This document shows positions 25,848 through 34,989 of a stretch of 64,000 nt of DNA, in pieces. Source of the stretch: JAVBJV01 sp031555315 (GTDB lineage Bacteria > Pseudomonadota > Alphaproteobacteria > Acetobacterales > Acetobacteraceae); the NCBI GenBank assembly GCA_031555315.1, contig JAVBUO010000005.1:62001-126000 (forward strand). The letters are read 5' to 3'. The position numbers were made by a program, and so were the translations under genes. The notes beneath the pieces are model-generated. The model was not told where the DNA came from and made no database searches. It saw only the letters and a list, made by a program, of their open reading frames with translations. Within the stretch, counting starts at the first letter, position 1. Every line of letters starts with the position of its first letter.

Positions 25848-28051
25848 GCTTTCTCCACAAAGCGATCCAGCACCCGTTTGGCGCCGGATTTTTCGAATAG
25901 AATATCGAGTTTATCGTCGGTGACCGACGTTACCTTTCCATAGCCGAACTTCTGGTGAAACACACGTTGGCCGACGGTGATACCGCTCTCCGCCGAAGCA
26001 GGTTTCGGCGCCTGCGCCGGGCGCATCGCCACCGGACGAGCCTGCGGCACTGGCGTGTGGACCGAGCGCGCGAATTCGAAGTCGGGTGCGCGGCGCGCGG
26101 CGTAACCATACTGGCCGGCCCCGCCTGCCATGCCGTTGATGTGCTCGACGTGATCGTCGGGCAGCTCGTCGATGAAACGCGAGGGGGGGGATGACTGCCA
26201 GTTCGCATAGATGCGCCGGTTGGCGGCGTGGCTGATGATGGCCTGCTTGCGCGCACGGGTGATGCCGACATAGGCGAGCCGGCGTTCTTCCTCCAGCCCG
26301 TTCAGGCCGGATTCGTCCATGGTGCGCTGGCTGGGGAACAGGCCTTCCTCCCACCCGGGCAGAAACACGGTGTCGAACTCCAACCCCTTGGCGGCGTGCA
26401 GCGTCATCAGGCCAACGCGATCTGTATCGGCGGATTCGTCATTTTCCATCACCAGCGCGACGTGTTCCAGAAATGCCCCGATGCCACCGTAATCAGCCAG
26501 CGCGCGTACGAATTCCTTCAAGTTTTCCAACCGCCCCGGCGCATCGGGCGAACGATCCTGTTTCCACATCTCGGTATAACCGCTTTCGTCCAACACCAAA
26601 GATGCCGTGTCGACGTGACCGATCTGCATCAGCATGGTGCGCCAGTGCGCAAAATCGGTCAAAAGTTTCGACAGCGATTCTCTCACCCGGCCTTTCAGCG
26701 CGCCCTCGGCCAACAGGCGTTCGGCGGCAACCGTCAGCGGGACGTTACCGGCGCGGGCGCGGGTGTGCAGCGTCTGCAATGCGGCATCGCCGACGCCACG
26801 GCGCGGCACGTTGACGATACGCTCGAACGCCAGATCGTCGGCCGGCTGGTGCAGCACGCGCATATAGGCGATGGCGTCGCGAATTTCGGCGCGTTCATAG
26901 AATTTCTGCCCGCCGACCACCCGGTACGGAATGCCCAGCGTGATCAATCGTTCTTCAAAGGCGCGGGTCTGAAAGCCCGCGCGCACCAGAATGGCGATCT
27001 GATCGAGTCTGTGCTGCTGGCGTTGCAGTTGTTCGATCTGTTCGCCGACCATGCGGGCTTCCTCGTCACTGTCCCACAGCGAAATTACCTGCACCTTGCC
27101 GCCGGTCTGCGCATCCGGGCGGCCGGGGCGCAAGGTCTTGCCCAATCGGCCTTCGTTATGCGCGATCAACCCCGACGCGGCGGCAAGGATCGGTGCAGTC
27201 GAGCGGTAATTCGCTTCCAGCCGCACGATCTTCGCGTCGGGGTAATCCTTTTCGAAACGCAGGATGTTTTCCACCTCGGCGCCGCGCCAGGAATAGATCG
27301 ACTGATCGTCGTCGCCGACGCAGCAGATGTTGTGGCTGGCCTGCGCCAGCAGCCGCAACCACATATACTGCACCAGATTGGTGTCCTGGTATTCGTCGAC
27401 CAGGATGTAACGGAACAGGCGATGATACTGTGCGAGCACTTCCGGATGGGTGCGGAAGATTTCGGTCATGTGCAACAGCAGATCGCCGAAATCGACCGAG
27501 TTCAGCGTGGCCAGCCGTGCCTGGTACTCGGCGTATAATTGGCGCGTCTTGCCGTTGGCGAAGTCGGTGTCGTCGGCCTTGCCGATGCGTGCGGGGGGCA
27601 GGCCGCGGTCTTTCCAGCGCTGGATCTGCGCCATCAGCGCTTGCGGCGGCCAGCGCTTCATGTCGATCCCGGCGGCTTCCATCACCTGCTTCAGCAGGCG
27701 CAACTGGTCGTCGGTGTCGAGGATGGTGAAGTCCGGCTTCAGTCCCGCCAGTTCCGCGTGGCGGCGCAGCATGCGCGCGCACAGCGCATGAAACGTGCCG
27801 AGCCACAGGCCCTCGGCCGGACGATTGATGATGGCGGCGACACGCGCGCGCATTTCCTTCGCTGCCTTGTTGGTGAAGGTGACGGCCAGCACCTGATGCG
27901 GCAGTGCACGTCCGGACAGCAGCAGATGCGCGAAGCGCGTGGTCAGCACCCGTGTCTTGCCCGTACCCGCGCCCGCCAGCACCAGCAGCGGGCCGTCGGT
28001 ATTTTCGACCGCGGCGCGCTGTTCAGGATTCAGGTGGTCGAGATATGTCAT
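25844..28051 (-). CDS. uvrD: UvrD/PcrA-type DNA helicase
   Basis: Superfamily 1A 3'-5' helicase for nucleotide excision and mismatch repair. It has 735 residues. In order: NPEQRAAVENTDGPLLVLAG, Walker A AGAGTGKT, TFTNKAAKEMRARV, TFHALCARMLRRH, DEYQDTN (Walker B), VGDDDQSIYSWRGA, EANYRSTAPIL, LMTLHAAKGLEFDTVFLPGWEEGLFPSQRT, and RRLAYVGITRAR. The C-terminal extension with GQRVFHQKFGYGKVTSV is the Tudor-like domain that binds RNA polymerase in UvrD/PcrA. It is divergent from fhs. Confidence 0.95.
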   Translation of the reverse strand: MTYLDHLNPEQRAAVENTDGPLLVLAGAGTGKTRVLTTRFAHLLLSGRALPHQVLAVTFTNKAAKEMRARVAAIINRPAEGLWLGTFHALCARMLRRHAELAGLKPDFTILDTDDQLRLLKQVMEAAGIDMKRWPPQALMAQIQRWKDRGLPPARIGKADDTDFANGKTRQLYAEYQARLATLNSVDFGDLLLHMTEIFRTHPEVLAQYHRLFRYILVDEYQDTNLVQYMWLRLLAQASHNICCVGDDDQSIYSWRGAEVENILRFEKDYPDAKIVRLEANYRSTAPILAAASGLIAHNEGRLGKTLRPGRPDAQTGGKVQVISLWDSDEEARMVGEQIEQLQRQQHRLDQIAILVRAGFQTRAFEERLITLGIPYRVVGGQKFYERAEIRDAIAYMRVLHQPADDLAFERIVNVPRRGVGDAALQTLHTRARAGNVPLTVAAERLLAEGALKGRVRESLSKLLTDFAHWRTMLMQIGHVDTASLVLDESGYTEMWKQDRSPDAPGRLENLKEFVRALADYGGIGAFLEHVALVMENDESADTDRVGLMTLHAAKGLEFDTVFLPGWEEGLFPSQRTMDESGLNGLEEERRLAYVGITRARKQAIISHAANRRIYANWQSSPPSRFIDELPDDHVEHINGMAGGAGQYGYAARRAPDFEFARSVHTPVPQARPVAMRPAQAPKPASAESGITVGQRVFHQKFGYGKVTSVTDDKLDILFEKSGAKRVLDRFVEKA

Positions 28052-28196
28052 TGGGTCGGCCTGTGCTGCAGGTATATAACGTTGGGACGCTGCCGGGATG
28101 GGTATAGAACATCTCGTGAACGCGTCCAGCCCGCGGTTGCCGGTTGTCCCGGGAGCAATGCGCGGATAGGTTGAATTTCATCCATTGGAGAAAGTG
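28052..28196. other. Divergent intergenic region uvrD / fhs
   Basis: This 145-base gap separates oppositely transcribed uvrD and fhs and must hold both promoters. I could not find a convincing -35/-10 pair or a recognisable riboswitch; a GGAG ribosome-binding site for fhs is at 28188-28191. Confidence 0.3.
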
Positions 28197-29864
28197 ATGG
28201 CTTCGGATATCGAGATTGCGCAGGCGGCCGCACTGCAACCGATAACCATTATCGCTGAAAGGGCGGGCATTCCCGCCGATGCGCTGGAATTCTATGGCCG
28301 GCACAAAGCCAAGATCGGTTTCGACTTCATCGACCGGCTGCCCGATCGCAAGGGGGCGCTGGTGCTGGTGACCGGCATCAGCCCGACGCCTGCGGGGGAA
28401 GGCAAAACCACCACGTCGATCGGTCTGGGCGACGCGTTGCGTGCGGCGGGCGTCAAAACGATGATCTGCCTGCGCGAACCGTCGCTGGGGCCGTGCTTCG
28501 GTGTGAAGGGCGGCGCGACGGGCGGCGGTCGCGCGCAGATTGCGCCGATGGCCGAGATCAATCTGCATTTCACGGGCGACTTCCATGCGATCACCTCGGC
28601 GGTCAATCTGCTGGCGGCGATGATCGACAACCATATCTACTGGGGCAATGCGCTGGAGATCGACCCACGGCGGGTGACCTGGCGGCGTGCGGTGGACATG
28701 AACGATCGTGCGCTGCGTGCCTTGATCAACGGGCTGGGCGGACCGGGCAACGGGTATCCGCGCGAGGACGGGTTCGACATCACCGTTGCTTCGGAAGTGA
28801 TGGCGATTTTCTGCCTGGCCCGCGATCTGGGCGATCTGCAGCAGCGTCTGGGCCGGATCGTCGTCGGCTGGCGGAGGGATGGCAGCACTGTGACGGCGCG
28901 CGATCTGAAGGCCGACGGAGCCATGGCGGTGCTGTTGCGCGATGCACTGCAACCCAACCTCGTACAGACCCTCGAAGGGACGCCTGCGCTGGTGCATGGC
29001 GGCCCTTTTGCGAACATCGCGCATGGATGCAATTCGGTCATGGCGACCGGGCTAGGGCTGAAACTGGCCGATGTCGTGGTGACGGAGGCCGGGTTCGGCG
29101 CGGATCTGGGAGGCGAGAAATTTTGCGATATCAAATGCCGTATTGCGGATCTGGCGCCAGCCTGTTCCGTCGTGGTGGCGACTGTACGGGCGCTGAAAAT
29201 GCACGGCGGCGTCCAACTGGCCGATCTGGCGCGCGAGAACCTCGGGGCGGTGAGCAAAGGGGTGGCGAATCTGCAACGTCATGTCGAGAACATGGGGCGG
29301 TTCGGTCTGCCGGTCGTGGTGGCGTTGAACCATTTCACGACGGATACCGAGGCCGAGATCGCCATCGTCCAGAATGCGATGCGCGATCTGGGGGTGAAAA
29401 CCGTGCTCTGCACGCACTGGGCGAATGGCGGAAAAGGTGCGGCAGAGCTGGCGGATGCGGTGATGACGTGCATTCGCGAAGACACGGCGGCATTCGCGCC
29501 GATCTATCCGGACGCGATGAAGCTGGCCGACAAGCTGCGCACGGTTGCACGAACGATCTACCGCGCCAGTGACGTGCTGCTGAGCCATACCGCGGCAAAG
29601 AAACTGGCGGACTTCGAAGCTGCGGGTTTCGGCCATCTGCCGGTTTGCATTGCCAAAACCCAATACAGTTTCAGTGCAGTCGCAAGTCTGCTGGGGGCGC
29701 CGGAAGATCACGTGCTACCGGTGCGCGACGCGAGACTGTCCGCCGGAGCGGGATTTGTGGTTGCCATATGCGGGGATATCATGACCATGCCCGGCTTACC
29801 GCAGGTGCCGGCAGCGGAATCGATCCATCTGGCATTAAACGGAAGCATTGCTGGGTTGTTCTGA
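28197..29864 (+). CDS. fhs: Formate--tetrahydrofolate ligase
   Basis: ATP-dependent synthesis of 10-formyltetrahydrofolate from formate, feeding one-carbon metabolism. The ATG at 28197 (MASDIEIAQAA) follows GGAGAAAGTG; a TTG at 28185 is in frame but less likely. It has 555 residues, the family norm. Visible are the P-loop TPAGEGKTTTSIGLGDAL, REPSLGPCFGVKGGATGGGR (folate/ATP region), NLHFTGDFHAITSA, ITVASEVMAIFCLA, EAGFGADLGGEKFCDIKCR and FVVAICGDIMTMPGLP near the C-terminus. It is present as a single gene without other folate genes nearby. Confidence 0.96.
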   Translation: MASDIEIAQAAALQPITIIAERAGIPADALEFYGRHKAKIGFDFIDRLPDRKGALVLVTGISPTPAGEGKTTTSIGLGDALRAAGVKTMICLREPSLGPCFGVKGGATGGGRAQIAPMAEINLHFTGDFHAITSAVNLLAAMIDNHIYWGNALEIDPRRVTWRRAVDMNDRALRALINGLGGPGNGYPREDGFDITVASEVMAIFCLARDLGDLQQRLGRIVVGWRRDGSTVTARDLKADGAMAVLLRDALQPNLVQTLEGTPALVHGGPFANIAHGCNSVMATGLGLKLADVVVTEAGFGADLGGEKFCDIKCRIADLAPACSVVVATVRALKMHGGVQLADLARENLGAVSKGVANLQRHVENMGRFGLPVVVALNHFTTDTEAEIAIVQNAMRDLGVKTVLCTHWANGGKGAAELADAVMTCIREDTAAFAPIYPDAMKLADKLRTVARTIYRASDVLLSHTAAKKLADFEAAGFGHLPVCIAKTQYSFSAVASLLGAPEDHVLPVRDARLSAGAGFVVAICGDIMTMPGLPQVPAAESIHLALNGSIAGLF

Positions 29865-29999
29865 TAACGAAATATTACAACTGTATAACTGCTACTTTCA
29901 GGAATAGATTTAAGCCGGTTATGATGACCGTCGCGTGATAGTATACACCGACTGCGGCGTGCAGCATGAGAATGGGCAGAAGGGACGAGACCAGATACC

Positions 30000-30548
30000 G
30001 TGGCAGACGACGTAACGAGCAAGATTGTGATCTCGCGGGAAGCCATCCTGAAGCAGATGGCTGCCGAGATTCCGCATCTGCGTCGTTTTGCGCGCGTGTT
30101 CGTCCGTTCATCCGATGCGGCCGACGATCTGACCCAGGAAACCCTGCTGCGGGCAACCGGCGCGATCGAACAGTTTGAGCCGGGAACAAATTTGCGCGCC
30201 TGGCTGTTTACGATTCTGCGCAATACGTATCTGGCGGAAATGCGCCGCCATGCACGCAACCCAGTGTCGAACATCACAGACTCTGTCCAGGTGCCGACTG
30301 TGTCTGGGCGGCAGGAAGAACGGCACGCACTGCGCGATCTGGCGCGCGGTTTTGGAAGGCTGCCGCGCAACCAGCAGGAAGTCGTGCTGCTGATCGTGAT
30401 CGAAGGGATGGATTATGTCGACGCGGCGCGCATCATGCACGTGCCGGTCGGTACCGTGCGTTCGCGTCTGTCGCGGGCGCGCGAGGCGTTGCGCCAGTCT
30501 GTGATGGGGGAAGCACCGACTGGCGAGGGGGCCATGAAAATCAACTGA
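30000..30548 (+). CDS. ECF-type RNA polymerase sigma factor
   Basis: A 182-residue sigma factor with only regions 2 and 4. Region 2: HLRRFARVFVRSSDAADDLTQ, ETLLRA, and FEPGTNLRAWLFTILRNTYL. Region 4: LPRNQQEVVLLIVIEGMDYV, then HVPVGTVRSRLSRAREALR with the helix-turn-helix. The start is GTG at 30000 with AAGGGACGAG upstream. The style resembles the alphaproteobacterial general-stress (EcfG-like) or related ECF groups, but no NepR/PhyR or membrane anti-sigma gene is adjacent. The end overlaps the convergent hydrolase gene by 8 bases. Confidence 0.9.
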   Translation: MADDVTSKIVISREAILKQMAAEIPHLRRFARVFVRSSDAADDLTQETLLRATGAIEQFEPGTNLRAWLFTILRNTYLAEMRRHARNPVSNITDSVQVPTVSGRQEERHALRDLARGFGRLPRNQQEVVLLIVIEGMDYVDAARIMHVPVGTVRSRLSRAREALRQSVMGEAPTGEGAMKIN

Positions 30549-31503
30549 GCATACGCGCCAGGCGTATCGCGGTATGGCCGCGGCTGGGGCGCAGCGCGGG
30601 CATTACGAGAATGCACCGATCGTAGGGCGTGCGGATCTCCACATTTCCGTCCAGAGCGATCAGCGTGTTGCATTGTGCGATGCAGTCCAGCCCGCGCCAG
30701 GGCTGGACAAAACGGAATGTATGGCTGGCTGCTGTGATGGTGTGTGTCACCTCGGCGATGCGCGCCGGCATCGACGGCTGTGGCGTGACTGCGGGCAGCA
30801 CGCCTGTCTGGGTGCCGATCCGGGTTATCAGGTCGGCGGAAATATCGGTCGCTTCGGGCACCCAGTGCTGTCCGGCCTCGAGCAGGATGGCGGTCCGGTC
30901 ATTGTCCGGCGACAGAAACAACGGGTAGTCGATCAGACGCCGTCCGCTCGCGTGGCCGTTGTCGGTAACTGTAAGATACGGGGTGGACAGATCCTGCGCC
31001 AGCATGCGCCCCTTGCTGTTGCTGCCGCACAGAATCAACGGTGCGGAATCGACCAGCATCGTGTGCAGGTCCAAAAGAATGTCGGCCTGCTCGATGACCG
31101 GGCGCAGAATACGGGCGCGGACGATCTCGGCGGAGCGGCTGTTTCCGTCCAGCAGATGCCTGTCCCAGATACGGTTCATGTCTTCGTCGATGAATCGCGA
31201 CGTCGTGGGGGTGTCGGGATTGAAACAGTCGAAGGCCTGCAGATTGGCGAAAACCAGTGTCAGCCGTCCACGGGCGGGGCGAATCCCGGCGCATAGCAAC
31301 CGTTTCAGGGCGATCGCGCCGGCAAATTCATTCCCGTGTATCAGGGAAACCAGAGTCAGATGCGGTCCCGCCCGGTCTGCCGTAAAGCTCCAGACGCCGG
31401 GGATACCGCAGTTTCCGGCCCGCCATGCGGATAAGTCCGGAGGAGAGATCCGGATGTCAAATCTGGGCAGGCTCAGGGAGGAAGTGTCTGGGGTCGGTGA
31501 CAA
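30541..31503 (-). CDS. Succinylglutamate desuccinylase/aspartoacylase-family zinc hydrolase
   Basis: Probable zinc carboxypeptidase-like amidohydrolase of the AstE/AspA family; the specific N-acyl amino acid or other substrate is unknown. It has 320 residues. The zinc-binding pair is in LIHGNEFAGAIAL (HxxE) and the downstream His in LLDLHTM. The substrate-binding Arg region is RFIDEDMNRIWD, typical of the family. No arginine succinyltransferase (ast) genes are nearby, so a role in the AST pathway is not supported by context. It converges with the ECF sigma gene and is divergent from the beta-propeller gene. Confidence 0.85.
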   Translation of the reverse strand: MSPTPDTSSLSLPRFDIRISPPDLSAWRAGNCGIPGVWSFTADRAGPHLTLVSLIHGNEFAGAIALKRLLCAGIRPARGRLTLVFANLQAFDCFNPDTPTTSRFIDEDMNRIWDRHLLDGNSRSAEIVRARILRPVIEQADILLDLHTMLVDSAPLILCGSNSKGRMLAQDLSTPYLTVTDNGHASGRRLIDYPLFLSPDNDRTAILLEAGQHWVPEATDISADLITRIGTQTGVLPAVTPQPSMPARIAEVTHTITAASHTFRFVQPWRGLDCIAQCNTLIALDGNVEIRTPYDRCILVMPALRPSRGHTAIRLARMLS

Positions 31504-31650
31504 ATGAATGCCCTGAAGGAATGTTCCACCTGTGTTTGGGCGGAGTGTATCGCGGTTATCGAAACAGGCAATGCCGAGTGCAAAAACGGATAGCCGATGG
31601 TATGATCCCGCTTGTGGGTCTGATGTCCGAGATCAGGTAATCTTTCCGCC

Positions 31651-32670
31651 ATGTTCAGAGCGTTTTTCATCATGGCCATGCTGGCTGCGTTGCCGGCCGG
31701 CGCGGCTCCTGTGCTCGTCCTGAATTCGGGCGAGGCGTCGCTCAGCGTTCTTGATCGCGATCAGCGTGTCGAGCTGCGCCGCGTACCCGTGTTGCGAGAA
31801 CCTCATCATGTTGTTCTGTCGCCGGACGGGCGCGTGCTGCTGGTTGCCGACAGTGCGGCAAACGAGCTCCTGTTTCTGGATCCGCAGACGATGGAGATCA
31901 GGCGGCGCGAGCAGGTCAGCAATCCGTATCATTTTGCTTTCACGCCGGACGGCACGCGCTTGGTGGTGACGTCGCTGCGGCGAAACCAGATCGATATCTA
32001 CGACTGGAATGCCACCGAGCAGTCGCTGACATTGCGTCACCGTCTGGCGGTCGGGGACATGCCGAGCCATCTGGCCTTCACGCCTGATAGCCGCATTGGT
32101 TTCGGAACGTTGCAGGGCGTCGACCGCGTGATCGCGTTCGAGGTCGAAACCGGTCAGGTGCTGTGGGACAAGGAGGTTGGCAGACAGCCTGCCGGCGTGA
32201 CGTATCTGAACGGCAAACTTCTGGTCGGCAATATGGGGGAAGAACATGTTGCGGTGATGAACCCGGCCGATGGCACGGTGGAACGCCGCATCGTGGTCGG
32301 GCGCGGCGCGCATACGGTGTTCGTCTCGCCGGACGGCAAGCATGTCTATGCGACACGTCGCGTCGATTCCGGTATCACGGTGCTGGATCCGCAGACCTTC
32401 AATCCGATTGCATCCTGGCGGATCCGTGGTGGGCCGGATTGCATCGATTTTGCGCCCGACGGTCGTCTGTGGGCGACGCTGCGCTGGGTGAAGCAGGTGG
32501 CGGTTATCGACCCGGAAACCGGTGCCTACGAGACGATCGATGTCGGGCGGTCGCCGCACGGGATTTTCGTCAGCAAAGCCGTGGCTGAACCCGCAGAGTC
32601 AGAACCTGCGCAAGCGGGCGAGGCTGTTGTGCCGGAACCCGGCGTGCCCGCGGATCATGCGCCTGAATAG
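31651..32670 (+). CDS. Exported YVTN/YncE-type beta-propeller protein
   Basis: A 339-residue protein with a signal peptide (MFRAFFIMAMLAALPAGAAP) and about seven repeats of the PxxVxxSPDGxxxxV type: PHHVVLSPDGRVLLVADS, NPYHFAFTPDGTRLVV, MPSHLAFTPDSR, GAHTVFVSPDGKHVYATRR, GPDCIDFAPDGRLWATL, SPHGIFVSK. This is a YncE/lactonase-like periplasmic propeller. The last 30 residues are acidic and Pro/Ala/Glu-rich. The stop lies 14 bases inside the following deacetylase gene, so the two are coupled. The function is probably a binding scaffold; no catalytic residues are evident. Confidence 0.85.
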   Translation: MFRAFFIMAMLAALPAGAAPVLVLNSGEASLSVLDRDQRVELRRVPVLREPHHVVLSPDGRVLLVADSAANELLFLDPQTMEIRRREQVSNPYHFAFTPDGTRLVVTSLRRNQIDIYDWNATEQSLTLRHRLAVGDMPSHLAFTPDSRIGFGTLQGVDRVIAFEVETGQVLWDKEVGRQPAGVTYLNGKLLVGNMGEEHVAVMNPADGTVERRIVVGRGAHTVFVSPDGKHVYATRRVDSGITVLDPQTFNPIASWRIRGGPDCIDFAPDGRLWATLRWVKQVAVIDPETGAYETIDVGRSPHGIFVSKAVAEPAESEPAQAGEAVVPEPGVPADHAPE

Positions 32671-33412
32671 ACGCGCGCTGATCGGTGCGGCGGGCGGCTG
32701 CCTGCTGGAACGCGCTTGGGCGCAGACAGGGGGCGTTTTGTATCTGACGATCGATACCGGCTGGATGCAACAGGCCGAACAGATCGCGGCGCTTTTGTCG
32801 GCGCGGCGGATCCGCGCCACGCTGTTCGTCGCCAACGAACCGACCTATCGCGGCAATTATACGCTGGATGATGGCTGGTCCTCGTTCTGGAAGGCGCGCG
32901 CCGATGAGGGGCAGAGGTTCGCCAGCCACACATGGCGGCACTGGTATTTTCAGCGCGATCTGGGAAACGGACAGGTCCGTTATGCGGCGCGCGGCGGCAC
33001 ACCGGCGCAGAACCTGCGCGCGGATACATTGGCCGAGGAGTTGAGGCGTCCGGTTGAGCGTATTCGTGCGTTGACCGGTGCGGTGCATCTGCCGTTATGG
33101 CGTGCACCCGGCGGGCGGCTGACGGCAAACGCCGTGCGGTTGGCGGAGGACGCCGGTTTTTACCATGTCGGTTGGAACGATGCCGGATTTCTTGGAGACG
33201 AGTTGGATTCGGAGCGTTACCCGAATAGCATGTTGCTGGACCGTGCACTGGCACGTTTGCAGAACGGCAACATCATGATGATGCACTGGGGGATCCGCGA
33301 CAGGCGAGATCCGTTCGTGAATGTGCTGGGGCCGTTGCTGGATGGCCTGATGGCACGCGGTTTTCGTTTTTCCACGCTGGCCGAGCATCCGGTCTGGGGG
33401 CGAAAGTCATGA
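32657..33412 (+). CDS. NodB-like polysaccharide deacetylase, variant active site
   Basis: The ATG at 32657 gives 251 residues with a twin-Arg-like or Sec signal (MRLNRRALIGAAGG through AWAQ). The catalytic fold is the NodB/CE4 type. Motif 1 reads LTIDTGWM instead of TFDDG, so the first Asp (base) remains but the metal-binding Asp is Thr. Motif 2 is SHTWRHW (HxxxH kept), motif 3 WRAPGG, and the final His motif MMMHWG. Substrates could be periplasmic polysaccharide or peptidoglycan, or activity may be altered. It overlaps the propeller gene before it by 14 bases and the desaturase-like gene after it by 4 bases. Confidence 0.8.
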   Translation: MRLNRRALIGAAGGCLLERAWAQTGGVLYLTIDTGWMQQAEQIAALLSARRIRATLFVANEPTYRGNYTLDDGWSSFWKARADEGQRFASHTWRHWYFQRDLGNGQVRYAARGGTPAQNLRADTLAEELRRPVERIRALTGAVHLPLWRAPGGRLTANAVRLAEDAGFYHVGWNDAGFLGDELDSERYPNSMLLDRALARLQNGNIMMMHWGIRDRRDPFVNVLGPLLDGLMARGFRFSTLAEHPVWGRKS

Positions 33413-34380
33413 TCGATCCATTTGCCGACGCTGCGGGCTGGCTGCATGCCAATCTGGTGGTGCCGGCATTGTACGAAATCGGCGCCACCGAATGGGAAGA
33501 AACGGCGTTCACCTGGACTCTGCTGGCATTGTACGGGATTGCGCAGATGGCGGTGGCGTTCGCGATCTGCACACCATTCGAGCACTGGCGCCCGGTCGAA
33601 CGCTGGGGGGACCGGCGTGTGGTGGTGACCGACATCATCTATACGCTGATCGCACGGATCGGCATTCTGCCGTTGTTTGGTTTTGTGCTCTTTCAGCAGA
33701 TTCAGGTCTGGATTAACGGATCGCTGACCGATATCGGCTGGGTTCCTCCGAACCTCGAACGGTTGTTTCCCTGGCTGTTGCACTGGCCGACCGTCACGTT
33801 TCTGCTGTATGCGGTGGTCCTCGATCTGGCCGATTACTGGCGGCACCGGCTGCAGCATACGTTCGGGTGGTGGTGGGCGCTGCATTCTGTGCATCATTCG
33901 CAGAAGCAGATGACGTTCTGGACCGATGACAGAAACCATGTGCTGGACGATCTGATCTCGATGGTTTGGTTCGGCGCCGTCGCCCTGCTGATCGGCGTTC
34001 CGCCCGAACAGTTTCCGTTGATCGTGTTGTTGCTGCGGCTGCTGGAAAGTTTCAGTCATGCGAATGTGCGGCTGTCTTTCGGCAGGATCGGAGAACGGCT
34101 GCTGGTATCGCCGCGCTTTCATCGCGCCCATCATGGGGTTCTGGCGGCCGGGGAACGCAGTGTGAATTTCGGGGTCATCCTGCCGCTCTGGGACGTCATC
34201 TTTGGTACGGCGGATTTCAACCGCGCTGTCTATCCCCGCACTGGAGACCCGAACGGCCCCGCGGCGATGGCGACCGGCGGCTGGTGGATGCAGCAATGGC
34301 TCGGGTTGCGGCGCATGGTTCGGATCATGCTGCGCGTCAGGCGCAAACCGAAATCAAACGTCATGAAGCCGTCGCGGTAA
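33409..34380 (+). CDS. Sterol desaturase / fatty acid hydroxylase-family membrane protein
   Basis: A 323-residue integral membrane di-iron protein. Several hydrophobic helices flank the eight-histidine signature: DYWRHRLQHTFGWWWALHSVHHSQ (read as HRLQH then HSVHH), and later FHRAHHG with DRNHVLDD between. Bacterial members hydroxylate or desaturate lipids, hopanoids, carotenoids or sphingolipid-like molecules; the target here is unknown. It is translationally coupled to the deacetylase (ATGA). Together with the propeller and rhodanese genes it forms a four-gene set that may act on the cell envelope. Confidence 0.87.
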   Translation: MIDPFADAAGWLHANLVVPALYEIGATEWEETAFTWTLLALYGIAQMAVAFAICTPFEHWRPVERWGDRRVVVTDIIYTLIARIGILPLFGFVLFQQIQVWINGSLTDIGWVPPNLERLFPWLLHWPTVTFLLYAVVLDLADYWRHRLQHTFGWWWALHSVHHSQKQMTFWTDDRNHVLDDLISMVWFGAVALLIGVPPEQFPLIVLLLRLLESFSHANVRLSFGRIGERLLVSPRFHRAHHGVLAAGERSVNFGVILPLWDVIFGTADFNRAVYPRTGDPNGPAAMATGGWWMQQWLGLRRMVRIMLRVRRKPKSNVMKPSR

Positions 34381-34431
34381 TTCCATCCGGCCGCAATGTG
34401 TTCTATGCCTATTGTCCGGAGGGATAGAGCA

Positions 34432-34842
34432 ATGGTCGAAAATGTCGCGCCGAATGATGTCTGGGCGGCTTTGCGCGCGAAGCCAGATGCGGTGTTGGTC
34501 GATGTGCGCACCGACGCGGAATGGATGTATGTCGGCGTACCGAACCTGCAATCCGTCGCCAAGCAGGTGGTGATGATCCAGTGGCAGGTGTTTCCCGGCA
34601 TGCAGGTGAATGCGGGCTTTATCGAGGAGCTGCGCCAGATGCGGATCACGCCTGCGCACAGGATTTATTTTCTATGCCGCTCGGGCGTGCGCAGCATGGC
34701 GGCGGCGCGTGCGGCCGTGCAGGCGGGATTCCCGCATGCCTACAACATCGCCGACGGATTCGAAGGACCGCTGGACGGGCAGGGACACCGTGGAACCGTG
34801 GCTGGCTGGAAGGCTTCGGGGTTGCCGTGGATGCAGCGCTGA
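34432..34842 (+). CDS. Single-domain rhodanese (sulfurtransferase-like) protein
   Basis: Start 34432 (MVENVAPNDVWAAL) follows a GGAGGGATAG ribosome-binding site. The 136 residues form one rhodanese fold: AVLVDVRTDAEWMYVGVPNL, and the active-site loop CRSGVRS with the persulfide-forming Cys, followed by GFPHAYNIADGFEG. No signal peptide is seen, so it is probably cytoplasmic. Family members transfer sulfur to cyanide, thiols or partner proteins; the acceptor is unknown here. It is the last gene of the + strand set that begins with the beta-propeller gene. Confidence 0.9.
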   Translation: MVENVAPNDVWAALRAKPDAVLVDVRTDAEWMYVGVPNLQSVAKQVVMIQWQVFPGMQVNAGFIEELRQMRITPAHRIYFLCRSGVRSMAAARAAVQAGFPHAYNIADGFEGPLDGQGHRGTVAGWKASGLPWMQR

Positions 34843-34989
34843 GAGACCGTTCGGCAATACGGCTGGCGCAGCTGTGCGCATGGACATAAACCCGCCGCGT
34901 GCTGGTTCTCGGAAAGCGTCGCCATACGATTTACGTCGGCGTATTCTCGAACGGTTTCCGACTCGAGCAACCACCGAACGGGGCGCCTT

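Noticed and set aside
26228..27538. 436-codon frame antisense to uvrD
   Set aside because: No recognisable family and fully inside a certain helicase gene; treated as a shadow.
34866..34879. GCGCA-GCTG-TGCGC hairpin after the rhodanese gene
   Set aside because: Only a 5-base stem with no T-run in a GC-rich region; not enough to call a terminator.
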